In this document: positions 22,025-33,930 of the stretch, piece after piece
Numbering within the stretch: the first letter of the stretch is position 1
How the letters are laid out: every line of letters starts with the position of its first letter
DNA from: Quercus robur
Lineage: Eukaryota > Streptophyta > Magnoliopsida > Fagales > Fagaceae
Direction of reading: 5' to 3'
NCBI RefSeq assembly: GCF_932294415.1
Contig: NC_065538.1
Span: 41,112,843 to 41,176,842 of the forward strand
Length of the DNA: 64,000 nt
The notes under the pieces: generated by a model
What the model was told of the DNA's origin: nothing
What the model saw: only the letters and a program-made list of their open reading frames with translations
The model's database searches: none
Position numbers and translations under genes: made by a program

Positions 22025-23003
22025 GGCCAAAATGTAAAACTCATCTTCTAAGTTTTACCACTTTTCATTTCAGTCATCTAAATTTGCATTCGGTCATTTC
22101 AATCCTTTAAGTTTCAAAACTCCTCAATTCAGCCCTCCATTAAAAAGCCATCCATTTCTGCCATTAATAACCCCAAAACGACGTCGTTTTGGATTAGTTT
22201 TAATTAATGATTTATTTCTTATTTATAAAACATTAATTAAAAAAACCAGAAATATTAAATAAATAAAAAAAAGTCCCTCCCAGCTATCATTAATGGCCTC
22301 CATACCTAATAAGTCAACAGTGAAATCCCAACAAAACTATATAAATCCCAATACCATGATCACCATTACCATTGCAATCATCTCAATTTGACCTTTTTCT
22401 TCTATATTCTCATTCATCACTCTGCATTTTCACTCTTATACTCTTAGAACCCAATCCAAAATTCCTTTTTCCTCTTCACCACCATGGCTATGAACATTTT
22501 AGACCACGAAGTGAACCAAGACACCCATGACCTCTTCTAAGTCACACTTAGACTCCAACCAATTCCCAACCGTCATCACCTGCACTCCCCACACATGGTC
22601 GACCTCTAGCTCTCCAACATTTACCACATCCATCGCCTCATTGTTGGCCTCCAATCCCCGATCATCCTCTCTCCTTCCCATGCTTTCTTGGTCATCATCT
22701 CCTTCTCTTCCCTTAGCGAGGGACGACATCAATTGGGGTTTTATTTTTTTAAATTTTTGGGTTTTTTTTTTTTAATTAACATATTTTAAAATTAAGAAAT
22801 AAATAATCAAATAGAAATTAAATTTTAAAAGCAGTCCAAGACCGGCATCATTTTGGGGTGTTAATGGCAGAAATGGATGGCTTTTTAACAGATGATTGAA
22901 TTGAGGAATTTTAAAACTTAGAAAACTGAAATGATCAAATGCAAGCTTAAAGGACTAAAATGAAAAGCAGTAAAACTTAAAGGGTAAGTTTTACATTTTG
23001 GCC
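22025..23003. mobile_element. MULE-like element with ~165-base inverted ends and a captured promoter/gene start
   Basis: The left arm (about 22025-22190) and right arm (about 22842-23003) begin GGCCAAAATGTAAAACT and are inverted copies at about 80% identity over 160 bases. The flanks TAATATTTA (22016-22024) and TAACTTTTA (23004-23012) match at 7 of 9 positions, a decayed 9-base target duplication. Long arms and a 9-base duplication indicate Mutator-like. The interior has no transposase. It holds TATA-like ACTATATAAATCC (about 22337-22349), a C/T-rich leader, and an ATG at 22484 in good context, which suggests a captured host gene start (Pack-MULE). Confidence 0.7.
22330..22740 (+). pseudogene. 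Captured 5' gene fragment inside the MULE-like element
   Basis: A TATA-like word at about 22337 is followed by a pyrimidine-rich leader and ACCATGGCTATGAAC at 22481-22495. The frame from 22484 reads MAMNILDHEVNQDTHDLF and then stops. A serine/proline-rich frame continues on another register to about 22740. The donor gene is not recognised. The stop shows this is no longer a working gene in this copy. Confidence 0.4.
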
Positions 23004-23009
23004 TAACTT

Positions 23010-23048
23010 TTATGTACAACTCCTTCTCAAAAAAAAATTATGTACAAC
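23010..23048 (+). mobile_element. Micro-retroposon: 17-base insert in an 11-base duplication
   Basis: TTATGTACAAC occurs at 23010-23020 and 23038-23048. Between them lies TCCTTCTCAAAAAAAAA (23021-23037). The form is that of an almost completely 5'-truncated L1 insertion. It lies just outside the right arm of the MULE-like element and overlaps its target duplication, so it came after that element. Confidence 0.6.
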
Positions 23049-23470
23049 ATTTTAAACCTAACTTTTCCTACTTTTTCACATTTTTTTTTCAAAGTACAAG
23101 TATATTTTAACACACTTTCAGCAAAAAGCTAGATAAGTTGTTTCCAAATGGACACTAAATCTTAAGATGTGGTTTCGTGTCTCCTATCGAGGTTGTAGAT
23201 TTTATCTCAAGAATATGTATTCCTTTTACAATACGTGCAATTGCTCAACATAATGAGATTTTGACTGTTAGATTAGATCTTACTCTTGATATATCAAAGG
23301 AACCTACATTTTATGATTGGGTTCATAATCCTCTTAAAATTAATAGTCTATGAAAATAGAAGTTGTTAGATTAATTATTCAATTAACAACTGATTTATTA
23401 TTCAAATAACAGTTGTTAATTGAATAATTAATCTCACAATAGTTTAGTTCAATGTTTCTTACACACTTAA
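23049..23470. other. Gene-free stretch with a perfect hairpin
   Basis: AT-rich sequence without coding potential. Its one notable structure is the inverted repeat at 23368-23434, listed separately. Confidence 0.5.
23368..23434. repeat. Perfect 25-bp inverted repeat
   Basis: Arms 23368-23392 and 23410-23434 are exact reverse complements around a 17-base AT-rich loop. It could be a small foldback element or a hairpin-RNA source. Confidence 0.85.
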
Positions 23471-24476
23471 GACACGCTAATACGAGCCAAAACTACTCTA
23501 TTTTTTAGCAAATCAATTGACCGTGATATGCGGCTTTCTATCAAGGAGACTTTTGGTGTTCCTGTGGTGTAACAATATGAGAAATACCTTGGCCTTCCCT
23601 CTTTTATTGGCAGGAAGAAAAAGGACAACTTTGCAAATATCAAACAATGGATTTAGAAAAATTTACAAGGATGGGAAACTCTTGACCCAAGTGGGGAGAG
23701 AAATCTTGATTAAACCGATAGCTTAAGCCCTCCCCACGTATACAATGCCATGTTTCAAGCTTCCGGTAACTTTATGTCATGAAATTGAAGTACTTATTCA
23801 CAAATTATTTTGGGGACAAAGAGGTGACAACCGGGAAATTCATTGGCTGAAATGGGAGACTGTGTAAGCCTAAGTCACAAGGTGGGTTGGGTTTTAAGGA
23901 TTTTTCTATGTACAATGATGCTCTCTTAGCGAAGCAAACATGGTGACTCCTCCAAGACACACAATCCTTATTCTACTAGGTTTTCAAAGCAAAGTTCTTC
24001 CCTAATTGTTTGGTGATGGAGGCTAAAAATCCTAACAATGCTTCTTATGCTTGGAAAAGCATTCTCAAAGGCAGAGACGTTATCAAGTGTGGAGCCTTAT
24101 GGAGAATTGGCACAAGTACCTCAGTTAATATTTGGGGTGACAATTGGCTTCCAACAAAAAATAATCCAGGGGTTATTTTTCCAGCGATGTCGGGTCTGCC
24201 AGCAAATAAGGTTAGTAACCTTATTGATCTTGTGCAACAGGTTTGGAAAGATCTTGATAAGTATTTTTCTAAGTTTGAGGTAGCTGTGATAAAGAGAATC
24301 CCCCACTGCCAATCTATCCAAGATGATGTCCTTATTTGGCCATGGAACCTAGATGGTGAGTATTCGGTAAAATTAGGTTATCAGTTCTTGCAATGTACTT
24401 CTTAAGCCCAACAACTCGATCACTCTATGGTGGACAATTTGAAGCCTTTGTGGAATAAGATCTGGGGACTAAATGT

Positions 24477-25217
24477 TGTAGGAAAATAAGGCTAAATGAA
24501 CAAGTTTGATTCAACAATACAAACCCTAAAAAATTAGCAATGATGAAAATAAATAGATAGAGTTAGAAAGATCTCACAAACTATGGAATCATGCAAAATG
24601 CATTGTCTTTAAAGGTTGATTCGTGCCACAATGAGTAGAATTCAGTGTGAATGGCTCTCTTGACCGAACAACACCCCAAGATTAAACTATAGTGATTTCT
24701 TCAAGTTGATCACACACTTAAGTAAGAAGAACTAAGAACAACCGTAATTTGCCTTTCCTTAAAACTAAAAATTGATGCTGAAATTTTCAGTGGAGATGAG
24801 CAGAAAAAACAGAGCAAAACAGAGGGGAAAAGGCGGCTGTGTAGCTGAAAAACTAAAGAGAATAAAGAGGGGAATAGAGGGTTTATAAACCAACTAATGT
24901 GAGGGCTTATGGGCTGCAACAGTCACTGTATATGCCAATGGGTAGCACATTAAATGCCCCTACGGGGTGCTTGTTTAATGCCCGTTGGGTAGAACCAAAT
25001 TGGGCTAAAAGAAAAAGAAAGGGAAAAGAATTGAGGCCCAAGAGAGATAGAGACAAGCTTAAGTCCAACTCAAGCCCAACTCTAGCCTTTAGCCCATTAT
25101 CTTTCAAGCTATCACTTAAGTGGTGCTATAGTTCATAAACATACATGAGAATTCATCTCTAACTAATGCAGGACACAAGCACAGTTTTAGAGTTTAAAAC
25201 ACACATATTCCAACAAT
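24477..25217 (-). repeat. 3' LTR of the Copia fossil (left on the plus strand)
   Basis: It is about 91% identical by hand count to the right LTR and has TG...CA ends. Confidence 0.9.
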
Positions 25218-25799
25218 CCCCCACATGTTACAAACACTAAACTAGGAAAGGCAATAAACTCACGAAGGCATGCATCAATATGGTACCATATGGTTTTAAC
25301 CATTCTTAGGATAAATAAGTAAGAACTACTAGACAATGGTAGAGTTAGACTCTTTTAACCAAGTTATTAGATAACCAAACTTACCACCCACATACCTTTC
25401 TTTACCAAGGTTGTTCCATAAGCGGGTTGGTGCCTTATACAGGCCATACGCCACTGGGTTTCATGAGAGCTCTAGAAACCTACCCAAGTCTCATAGGAAG
25501 TGACACAACTTCCACTCCCACATAGGTGGCATCCATCAAGAGTGTGTGCAGTACACCCCATCCCAACAGGTAGGGACTATGGATCCATTAAGAGCTAGAA
25601 CTCAACCTCCAACAATTTGCAACTTAGCACCGTCTCACACCATAGGGATGGACTCATCGCTAATCTCCTCAATGAGATATCGGAACACATAAAAACTGAC
25701 AGTCCCTATATGGACCACAAATGACCTTTACCTATTTAACCCCTTGCGTGAAATCACCCATCATAGAGGTTGGGCATTGGCCATAGTGTCACAATTTGG

Positions 25800-28700
25800 A
25801 TATCAATTATATCCCCCTCGATGTCTCACTCACCAGCCTTTTTGCTAGTGACTTGGTCAAATGATCGACCAAATTCCTTTTTTACCTCACAAGGTCCAAG
25901 GACATTACACCATTATCAATGAGCTGCCTCACAATATTGTGTCTCAATCGAATATGTCGACTTTTCCTATTATAGATTTTGCTCTTAGCACGTGCTATAG
26001 CAGCCTGGTAATCACAATGTATGCAAATAGAAGCAATAGAGTTAGTATACAATGATATATCAATTAACAAACTCCTAAGCCACTTGGCTTCGGACCCAGC
26101 CTTCTTTAAGACTATTAACTCTGATTCCATGGTGGATCTCGCTATGCAAGTCTGCTTGGATGATTTCCAAGAGACAACCCCTTTAACTAGTGTGAACACA
26201 TATCCACTAGTGGGTTTTACCTCATCTGAATCAAAGATCCAATTAACATCACAATATCCTTCTAATATAGCAGGGTAACCACAATATGACAAACCATAAT
26301 CAAAAGTACCCTTTAAATATCTTAACAATCTTGATATTACATCCCAATGTTCAATACTAGGATTATGAGTATATCTACTCAATTTACCAACAACATATAC
26401 AATATCAGGGTGAGTAAAGTTTGTCAAAAACATCTAACTGTCAATGATTTATGCATATTTATCTTATGAAACACTATAACCACGATTTTTAAACAAGTGC
26501 ACCTTTGAGTCAAAAGGAGTAGACATAGGTGACATATTAAAGTGTTCAAACTTTTTAAGGATTTTCTCTACATAGTGAGATTGTGATAGTGTAATGCAAT
26601 CATTATCCCTAAGGATCTTGATGCCCAAGATTATATTTGCTTCACCCAAATCTTTCATATCAAAATTAAAGGTAAGAAAGTGTTTAGCATCATGCACAAC
26701 ATCAAGGTTAGTTCCAAATATAAACAAGTCATCAACATATAAACATATAATAACACCTTTATTATTAACAAACTTGCTATATATGGATTTATCGGCACCA
26801 TTCATCACATACCCATGTGTAAGCATAACATTATCAAATTTTTCATGCCATTGTTTAGGTGCTTGTTTTAAACCATATAAAGATTTAACCAACTTACAAA
26901 CTTTATGTTTTTGTCCAAGAACTACATAACACTCAGGTTGCTTCATATAAATCTCTTCTTCTAAATCACTATTTAGAAAAGCAATTTTAACATCCATTTA
27001 ATGTACTACAAGTTTGTAAATAGAAGCAATGGCAAATAAAATTCTAATAGATGCAATTCTAGTAACCGGAGAATAAGTATCAAAATAATCCACATTATGT
27101 TTTTGCTTATAGCCCTTGGCTACTAAGCGAGCTAAGCTTTAAACTTATCAATTGTAACATCCGGTTTTAATTTCCTTTTAAACACCTATTTGCAACCAAT
27201 AGGTTTAACCTTGGGTGGAAGCTCAACTAATTCTCAAGTATGATTAGACATAATAAATTCTAATTCATTATTAATTGCTTCCAACCAAAAAGGTGCATCT
27301 ACGGATGTAATTGCATCATAGTAACTTACATGTTCATCTTCAACGACATAGGGAAGGAAATCATTACCGTAATCCTTTTCCTTCCTAGCTTGCTTGCTTC
27401 TTCTTATTTCTTGCACATCATCAACAAAGTCATTAGAAATTTCAATAGAATTATGTAATACTTTTTCCTTATTTTTCAAATGAAACACATGCTCAAAGAA
27501 TATGGCATTTTCAGATTTAATAATAGTGTATGATTCCAATATATCACTTTTGATGTCAAGAAATTTATAGCATGAACTATTGCAAGCATAACCAATAAAC
27601 CCACAATCACATGTTCTAGAACCAAGCTTTCTCCTTTTAGGCTCGGGTAGCATGACCTTAGCCAAGCACCCCCGCACTTTGAGGTATTCCAAGTTAGGCT
27701 TACGCCCTTTCCAAAGTTCATAAGGAGTTTTACTGGTTTTCTTATGAGGTACCTTATTTTGAATATGACAAGCCGAAAGAATGGCCTCCCCCCACATGTT
27801 GGAAGATAGCCCAGAACTAACAAGCATAGCGTTCATCATCTCTTTAAGAGTTTTATTTTTCCTTTTGGCTATTCCATTAGATTCCGGTGAATAAGGTGGA
27901 GTTACCTCATGTATTATGCCATTTTGTTCACAAAATTTCTTAAAAGGATTAGACTCATATTCACCACCTCTATCGGTATTAAGTCTTTTAATCATTTTAT
28001 TCTTTTGGTTCTCAACTTTACTTTTATACTTTATAAACATCTCCAAAACTTCATACATAAAGTTTAGTGAATCTAGAGTGGTCATCAACAAAGACCACAT
28101 AAAGTCTTTTACCACCTCTAGTCATAGTGTGTTTTAAATCACCCAAGTCACTATGTACCAATCCAAGAAGGTCAGTTTCTCTTGTTATGGATTTACAAGG
28201 TTTCTTGGTGATTTTAGTTTCGACACAAATTTCACATTTGTCCGTATTAGCTTCATTTAGTGAGTTATTCCACATTCTTTCATTTTCTTTATATAGCCAA
28301 GATTAACAAGTCCAAGTCTACCATGCCAAATATCAATGGAATCAACCAAGTAAGCACAAGAAGATGAACCTTTTCATTAATAACTTGATTAACATTAAGT
28401 ACAAAGAGACCTTCATCATCATAGCCCTTACCAACAAAGACTTCATTCTTACTTAAAGTAACTATGCCACCATCAAATAAAACTTTAATACCGACCTTAC
28501 CAAGCAAATGTACCGAAATGAGATTGTGTTGAAAGTGAGGTACATGAAGGACATTATTGAGTAAAAGAGTTTTACCGGAAGTTAGCTTCAAGAGTACCTT
28601 CCCTTTACCACTCATTGGCACGAACCTATTGTCCCTAACATAGACACATTCGGTGCCTTCCGCCATAGGAGTGTAGGAACTAAACTCCCCTTTGAATGCA

Positions 28701-29628
28701 CCAATGTGTCTTGTGCAAGCCAAGTCAACTACCCATCCCCTCACTTTTGTCACCAAGTGTGCCTCACACACCACCGTCGCAATGATCTCTTCGGTTTGCA
28801 CCACATTTGCCTTATTTGATGTAGAGCCTTTGTTGTTGTTCTTATTGTTGTTGAAGTTGCCTCTTACCTTACATGTTGCCGCATAATGACCTACTTTGCC
28901 TTATTTTGGCCATTTTTGTAATGAAATTTTCATTTTCCCTTGAAATCATGTTTCTTATTATGTCGTGGAGGTCTAGGAGGTCCTCCCTTTACAACATTAG
29001 CCTTGGAAGTAAATTCCTTAGCTCTAGAAACCTTTTCCGACATCTTATTTGTTTTTTCAATTTGAATATCAATGATAGTTTGTTAAAGATTCAAATAGGT
29101 TCTATGGTGGCTATACCGGTGTTTATACTCTTTCCAAGATTTCGGCAACTTAAACACAAGGCCATGAGCCACAAACCTCTCGGGTAAAACATCACCCTCT
29201 TTAGCTAGGTCGGATACTAATTTTTGAAAATCTTCAATTTGGCTAGAAACACTTTTTTCTTCAACCATTTGAAAAGACATAAATTTAGTTGTAGCAAACT
29301 TTTTAGCACCCTCATCCTTAAACCCATAATAACCATTAAGTTCATCCCATAAATCTTTAGCACAAGTAAAATGACAATAATTATCAAACAACTTGTTAGA
29401 TAAACCACACTTAATAGTATGAACACATAATTTATTTGTTTTTTCCCACTTTGCTATATTTTTAGGATCATCTTCGGGTTTAGGCTCATAAAGAACCCGG
29501 TCAATTTTGGTAAATTCTAAGATGGGCAAAACCCTTTCTTTCCAACATTTAAAATTATTTCCATCAAAAGCCTCAAACTTTGTAATTTCCGAAATGACCT
29601 TAAGAGAGTCAACAACTTGTTTCTTCAT
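25800..29628 (-). pseudogene. gag-pol region of the Copia fossil
   Basis: Reading from right to left: gag (29628 to about 29080, with FDGNNFKCW and AKDLWDELNGYY); protease and GAG-pre-integrase region (about 28800-28050, with the RGWVVDLACTRHIGAF and CEICVETK regions); integrase core (to about 27250, with the VTPPYSPESNGIAKR and GEAILSACHIQNKVP regions); reverse transcriptase (about 27000-26460, with MDVKIAFLNSDLEEEIYMKQP and LYVDDLFIFG); and RNase H (about 26430-25880, with [10 protein letters not shown]). The leader between LTR and gag start is only about 30 bases. It is broken and not expressed as a full polyprotein. Confidence 0.88.
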
Positions 29629-29658
29629 TTTTAAAACGCACTAATCAACCTTTAAAAT

Positions 29659-30402
29659 TGTAGGAAAATAAGGCTAAATGAACAAGTTTGATTCAACAAT
29701 ACAAACCCTAAAAAATTAGCAATGACAAAAATAAATAGATAGAGTTAAAAAGATCTCACAAACTATAGAATCACGCAAAATGCATTGTCTTTAAAGGTTG
29801 ATTCGTGCCACCCGGAGTAGAACTCAATGTGAATGGCTCTCTTGACCGAACAACACCCCAAGATTAGACTATAATGATTTCTTCAAGTTGGTCACACACT
29901 CAAGCAAGAAAAATTAAGAACAACCTTAATTTGTCTTTCCTTAAAACTAAAAATCGATGCTAAAATTTTCAGTGGACATGAGTAGAAAAAACAAAGCAAA
30001 ACAGAGGGGAAAAGGTGGCTGTGTAGCTGAAAAACTGAAGAGAATAAAGAGGGGAATAGAGGGTTTTATAAACCAACTAATGTGAGGGCTTATGGGCGGC
30101 AACGGTCATTGTGCATGCCAATGGGCAGCACATTAAATGCCCCAACGGGCTGCTTGTTAAATGCCCAACGGGCAGAACCAAATTGGGCTAAAAGAAAAAG
30201 AAAGGGAAAAGGAATGAGGCCCAAGAGAGATAGAGACAGACAAGCTTAAGTCCAACCCAAGCCTAACTCTAACCCTTAACCCATTATCTTTCAACCTATT
30301 ACTTAAGTGGTGCTATGGTTTATAAACATATATGAGAACTCATTTCTAACTAATGTGGGACACAAGCACAGCTTAAGAGTTTGAAACACATATACTGCAA
30401 CA
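29659..30402 (-). repeat. 5' LTR of the Copia fossil (right on the plus strand)
   Basis: 744 bases, beginning TGTAGG and ending CAACA as read on the plus strand, followed by the AATGT duplication at 30403-30407. Confidence 0.9.
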
Positions 30403-31785
30403 AATGTTCCAGCTAAGGTAAAGAATCTGGTTTGGCGTGCTTGCCAAAATTCATTACCCACAAAGACCAATCTGGTAAAGAGGAAGGTTATTACAGATAG
30501 GAAGATGTTGCCCATGCTCTGCACCATTGCTCAAAACTGGACAGTCTTTGGAACTCGATACCACCGTGGAATCGTGGTATCCTTAAGCAAAGTGTGAACT
30601 TCATCGATATGTTGGGTTTTGTTTTTGCTAAAAATAGGGACCCTGAATTGTTCGCTTTGGTGATTTAGGAGGTTTGGAATCGTCTAAATAACCTCAAGTT
30701 GGGTAAACCCGTGGTGCCACTGGGTCAGTTATTGCAGATAGCCCGAAAGAGATAACTGGAAAGTGCTACTCTTCCCTCGAGTACACCGATACACCATCCT
30801 CGATAGAGATCAACTTCCTGGACACCATTGGCATCTCCCTGCTACAAAGTAGACTTTGATGGAGCTACTTTTGTAGATGAAGGCTGTGTTGGTTTGGGCG
30901 TTGTAATACGGAATGGAAATGGGCTGGTTATGGCTTTCTTATCCTAGCTGATATCGATACCCCTAATTGTCACCGAGGTTGAAGCTTTGGCGGCTCAACA
31001 GGGCATGGAACTTGCCCTTAAGCTGGGTTTCAACAATGTCAAATTGGAGAGAGACTTGGCAGTCTAATTAGTATCCTCAAGGCTGGTCATAGGTCCCTAG
31101 CCCAGTACAATCATATTGTAGCTGATATTCAATACCTTGCCTCGCATTTTTCAATTTTCAACTTATCTCATTTTCATAGGCATTGTAACAAGGTGGCTCA
31201 TTCTCTTGCGAGAAGAGCAATCCTTTCCCCCCCCCCCCCCCTTTGTCAATCTGGATGGAAGATGTACCACAGATATCATTCATGTACTACAAGCTGATTT
31301 AAACAATCTACCTTAATAACATGCATTGTTCTTTTTCTCCACACAAAAAAAGAAAAAGAAAAAAGATACGCTAATACATCAATTAGAAGTCTTCACTTCC
31401 ATGATCTAAACAAACTATCTTAGTTGATATATTATACTCTTTACAGATGAGACGTCCCAATTTCATCACCGATTACGAACTACGTTTTTGAGTTTATAAG
31501 AACTAGTGATTTATATTTTCTATAACTAAATCACATATAATGAATCTTAAGGATTATATAATAATGTTCAATTAGTTCATGTAGAAACAATCTCATATAA
31601 TTAAATACTTTAATTACTTAAAATATGACAATAAATTCAATTTTAGGGCACAAACCTTAACAGTGGTATCAAAAACCTTCTTGCAGCCCCTTAGCTAATC
31701 CAACTAGCTAGATGCTATTTTTGTTCTCAAATAATGCTCCTAATTGGTTTTGGAAATTTCCAACTGGTGGCTGTAGCTTACCATC

Positions 31786-31848
31786 AACTACTTTGATATT
31801 TTCACCTAAAAAAAAAAGAAAAGAAAAGAAAAAACTACTTTGATATTT
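31786..31848 (+). mobile_element. Micro-retroposon: 31-base insert in a 16-base perfect duplication
   Basis: AACTACTTTGATATTT is present at 31786-31801 and 31833-31848. The 31 bases between are TCACCT plus an A-rich tract with G interruptions. The end before the A tract differs from the TTCTC type, so the template may be another L1 family. Confidence 0.65.
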
Positions 31849-32252
31849 ATTGTTTAATTAAAGGATTGCTCCGTTTTTGTTTTTAATAATTTTTTAAAGG
31901 CTCTTCTTTTGGAATGAAATCTACCTACAAACTTTGTTATTAACATATGCTCAATGAACAGACAAATGGCAAGTTTCACTACATATGCTTGGGAAGTCAT
32001 TACAGATCATAACAAACCTGACCTGAGGTATATATAAGATGGTCGAAATTCCTTAGGTTTCAATTTTCAAAGCTATATACCAAAACATGGGTTTATTACT
32101 TTATCCATGACTAGATATAGGCTTGTGAGTGGGACTACAAAGGAAGTTAATTTTTTATGTGAATTTTGTAGCAAAGGAGATGGAGTTGAGTTACGAGAGC
32201 ACCTATCTTTGAGTGGCCTGTGACTAATAGTCTACTAGTAGTAGCTCCTAAG

Positions 32253-32502
32253 GTTTTTTTTTTTAGTAAACAGTAATACTTATTAGAACACACACGAAAA
32301 TAGCAATAATAGTGTTTTTTAAACAGGGTTTATAATACATTACATAACCAGAGTATAACTACAAAAGGGCTTAACCTTTGTAATTGTAGACCGGGGTTAT
32401 AAATAACGGACACTAGATACATATAACTAATGTAGGATAAACATCCCTATTTTTTTGAGTAAATAGTAATGCTTATTAGAACATACATGAAAATAGTAAT
32501 AA
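32253..32502 (-). mobile_element. Small retroposon-like insert with repeated end, 11-base target duplication
   Basis: TAGCTCCTAAG flanks the 250-base insert (32242-32252, 32503-32513). The insert opens with poly(T), as a minus-strand poly(A) would. Its first ~57 bases recur at its end (about 32450-32502; AGTAATRCTTATTAGAACA in both). Either it is a partly dimeric SINE-like unit or a very small element with direct terminal repeats. No coding sequence. Confidence 0.55.
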
Positions 32503-32590
32503 TAGCTCCTAAGATTGTAAACAATGTTAGAGGAAGGAAACTAGTGCTAAGCACATATAAGAGTTATGTATCTAAATTAAAGTATCTCAA

Positions 32591-32624
<34 letters not shown>

Positions 32625-33164
32625 GTATATCAAAGAAAATATTTCTAACAATATAATTAAAATTGAATAATAAAATATAGGATTAATTACCATTTTGATC
32701 CTAATGTATGACCTGCTTTCATAGTTAAAATTCATTACAATTTTTTTAAAAAAATATTTTTTTCTTGTTTTTTTAAATAAAAAATGTTAATTTTTTTTGT
32801 ATTTCGGCTTTGCTAACATCTAATTTTCAATTGATAATATAACTATATAAGAAATCTACAGAATGTTATTGTATCATATGGAAGTAAGAAATTAACCAGT
32901 GCTTAATTACTTGCTTAAGAACACAATTAATTTAGATTATGGACTAAAATCAATCCGTAATGGGAAATTTGAACAAGAAACCAAAGACGGTTTCCCTCTT
33001 GTAAAAGTATGTAAAAAAGCTTTTATTCATATCCTCTTTTTTTGATACAATTCTCACTCTATGTATTTCTCTCTTTTTCTTTTGTGTCCCTTCTTTCTCT
33101 TTCTTCTTTCTTCCCTTTTATATGAGTCATTTCTTTTCTTTTTTTCACGTTTTGTCCTTGTTCA

Positions 33165-33352
33165 ACTGGATAACTTCTAATCTTATCGGGCTCTTTTTTC
33201 TTGGTTTTTCATCATGAATGAAGCTTTCTAGGGCTTCTTTTTACTGTTTAGGCATGCACCTAGATAACTTTTGATTTTATCAGACTCTCATTTTTTGGTT
33301 ATTCATTATGAATGTAGACTTCTAGTGCCTTTTTTACTGTTCAAGCTCATCC
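33165..33352. repeat. Two tandem copies of a ~94-base segment
   Basis: The copies at 33165-33258 and 33259-33352 share GATAACTT, TTTTATC.G.CTC, TTTTTTGGTT.TTCAT.ATGAATG and TTTACTGTT blocks with about 20% divergence. An old local duplication in non-coding DNA. Confidence 0.7.
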
Positions 33353-33930
33353 TTCTACATTAAATGCAGTAATGATAGGTAGGTGACCTTCATTAATGCG
33401 GGGGTTATTGTGAAATCATCTGGAAATCTCAGACAGCTACCTCAATGAAGTTGATCTTTTCTAGGACTTACCTTGGTAGTTTGGACATGACCTCAGCACT
33501 AGGCCAGGAAGGGGATTGGGCCTGATCAATAGTCTGAGGTTTTGTACCTATTATTAGAATGGGCTAGTCTATGTTGGATTTGTTTTCTGCGTTTAGGCCA
33601 ATGCTTGAAATGGGTCCAGCATTTATCCCGTTATAATAAGGCCCAATGTTTATCCTACTACATATTATAATTGATTATTTTAAGTAAGATCTTATTAATT
33701 TTAAATTTGAAAATCTTTTATTTATTTTTTGCATAAAGAACTGCAATAACAAGGGGAATTTCAAGTTTCTCAGACACTAAGAAAGAGGTCTCTGACTCTC
33801 TTCCCTTAGACTATAGAAGTGACTGTCCCTACCTGTAAGGCTTTGTGTCCCCTAGGGTAATACAGTTATCAGTAGGGCTTGTGGGGTTTTTTTTTTTTTG
33901 GGTGGGGTTTGGGAAACACTAGTACGAGGA

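Larger units (their letters stand above)
24477..30402 (-). mobile_element. Ty1/Copia LTR retrotransposon (fossil, whole structure, broken)
   Basis: The element is on the minus strand with LTRs at 24477-25217 (741 bases, its 3' LTR) and 29659-30402 (744 bases, its 5' LTR), and a perfect 5-base duplication AATGT (24472-24476, 30403-30407). A purine-rich tract next to the 3' LTR (about 25218-25230, minus strand) fits a polypurine tract. The order gag, protease, integrase, RT, RNase H identifies Ty1/Copia. A hand count gives about 63 differences between the LTRs (near 8.5%), slightly less than in the Gypsy fossil. The coding region is broken at roughly six to ten places. Confidence 0.93.
23484..31367 (+). 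mobile_element. 5'-truncated L1 LINE, interrupted by a Copia element
   Basis: Two L1 parts (23484-24476 and 30408-31367, about 1.95 kb together) are separated by the Copia insertion. The first part carries the end of the RT region (YEKYLGLP near 23578 and a REIHWLKWE-like stretch near 23840) and the start of the following region (FGVTIGFQ/WGDNWLP near 24120). The second carries the zinc-binding connection (VPAKVKNLVWRACQNSLPTK near 30410) and the C-terminal RNase H-like domain (to about 31230). The reading continues coherently across the insertion point. An A-rich tail ends at 31367. The 10-base word ACGCTAATAC flanks the whole (23474-23483, 31368-31377). ORF2 has several in-frame stops and frame changes, so it is dead. 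Confidence 0.85.
31378..33738. other. Gene-free intergenic stretch with several small insertions
   Basis: It holds the micro-insertion at 31786-31848, the small retroposon at 32253-32502, a TA microsatellite (about 32591-32613), a tandem duplication (33165-33352), and LTR-like sequence at about 33360-33662 (GGCCCAATGTTTATCC-type words, ending CTACTACA) that I could not bound. No gene is supported. Confidence 0.5.

Noticed and set aside
33360-33662. Possible solo LTR
   Set aside because: Words and end resemble LTRs, but neither a start nor a target duplication could be fixed, so it is only mentioned in the gene-free entry.
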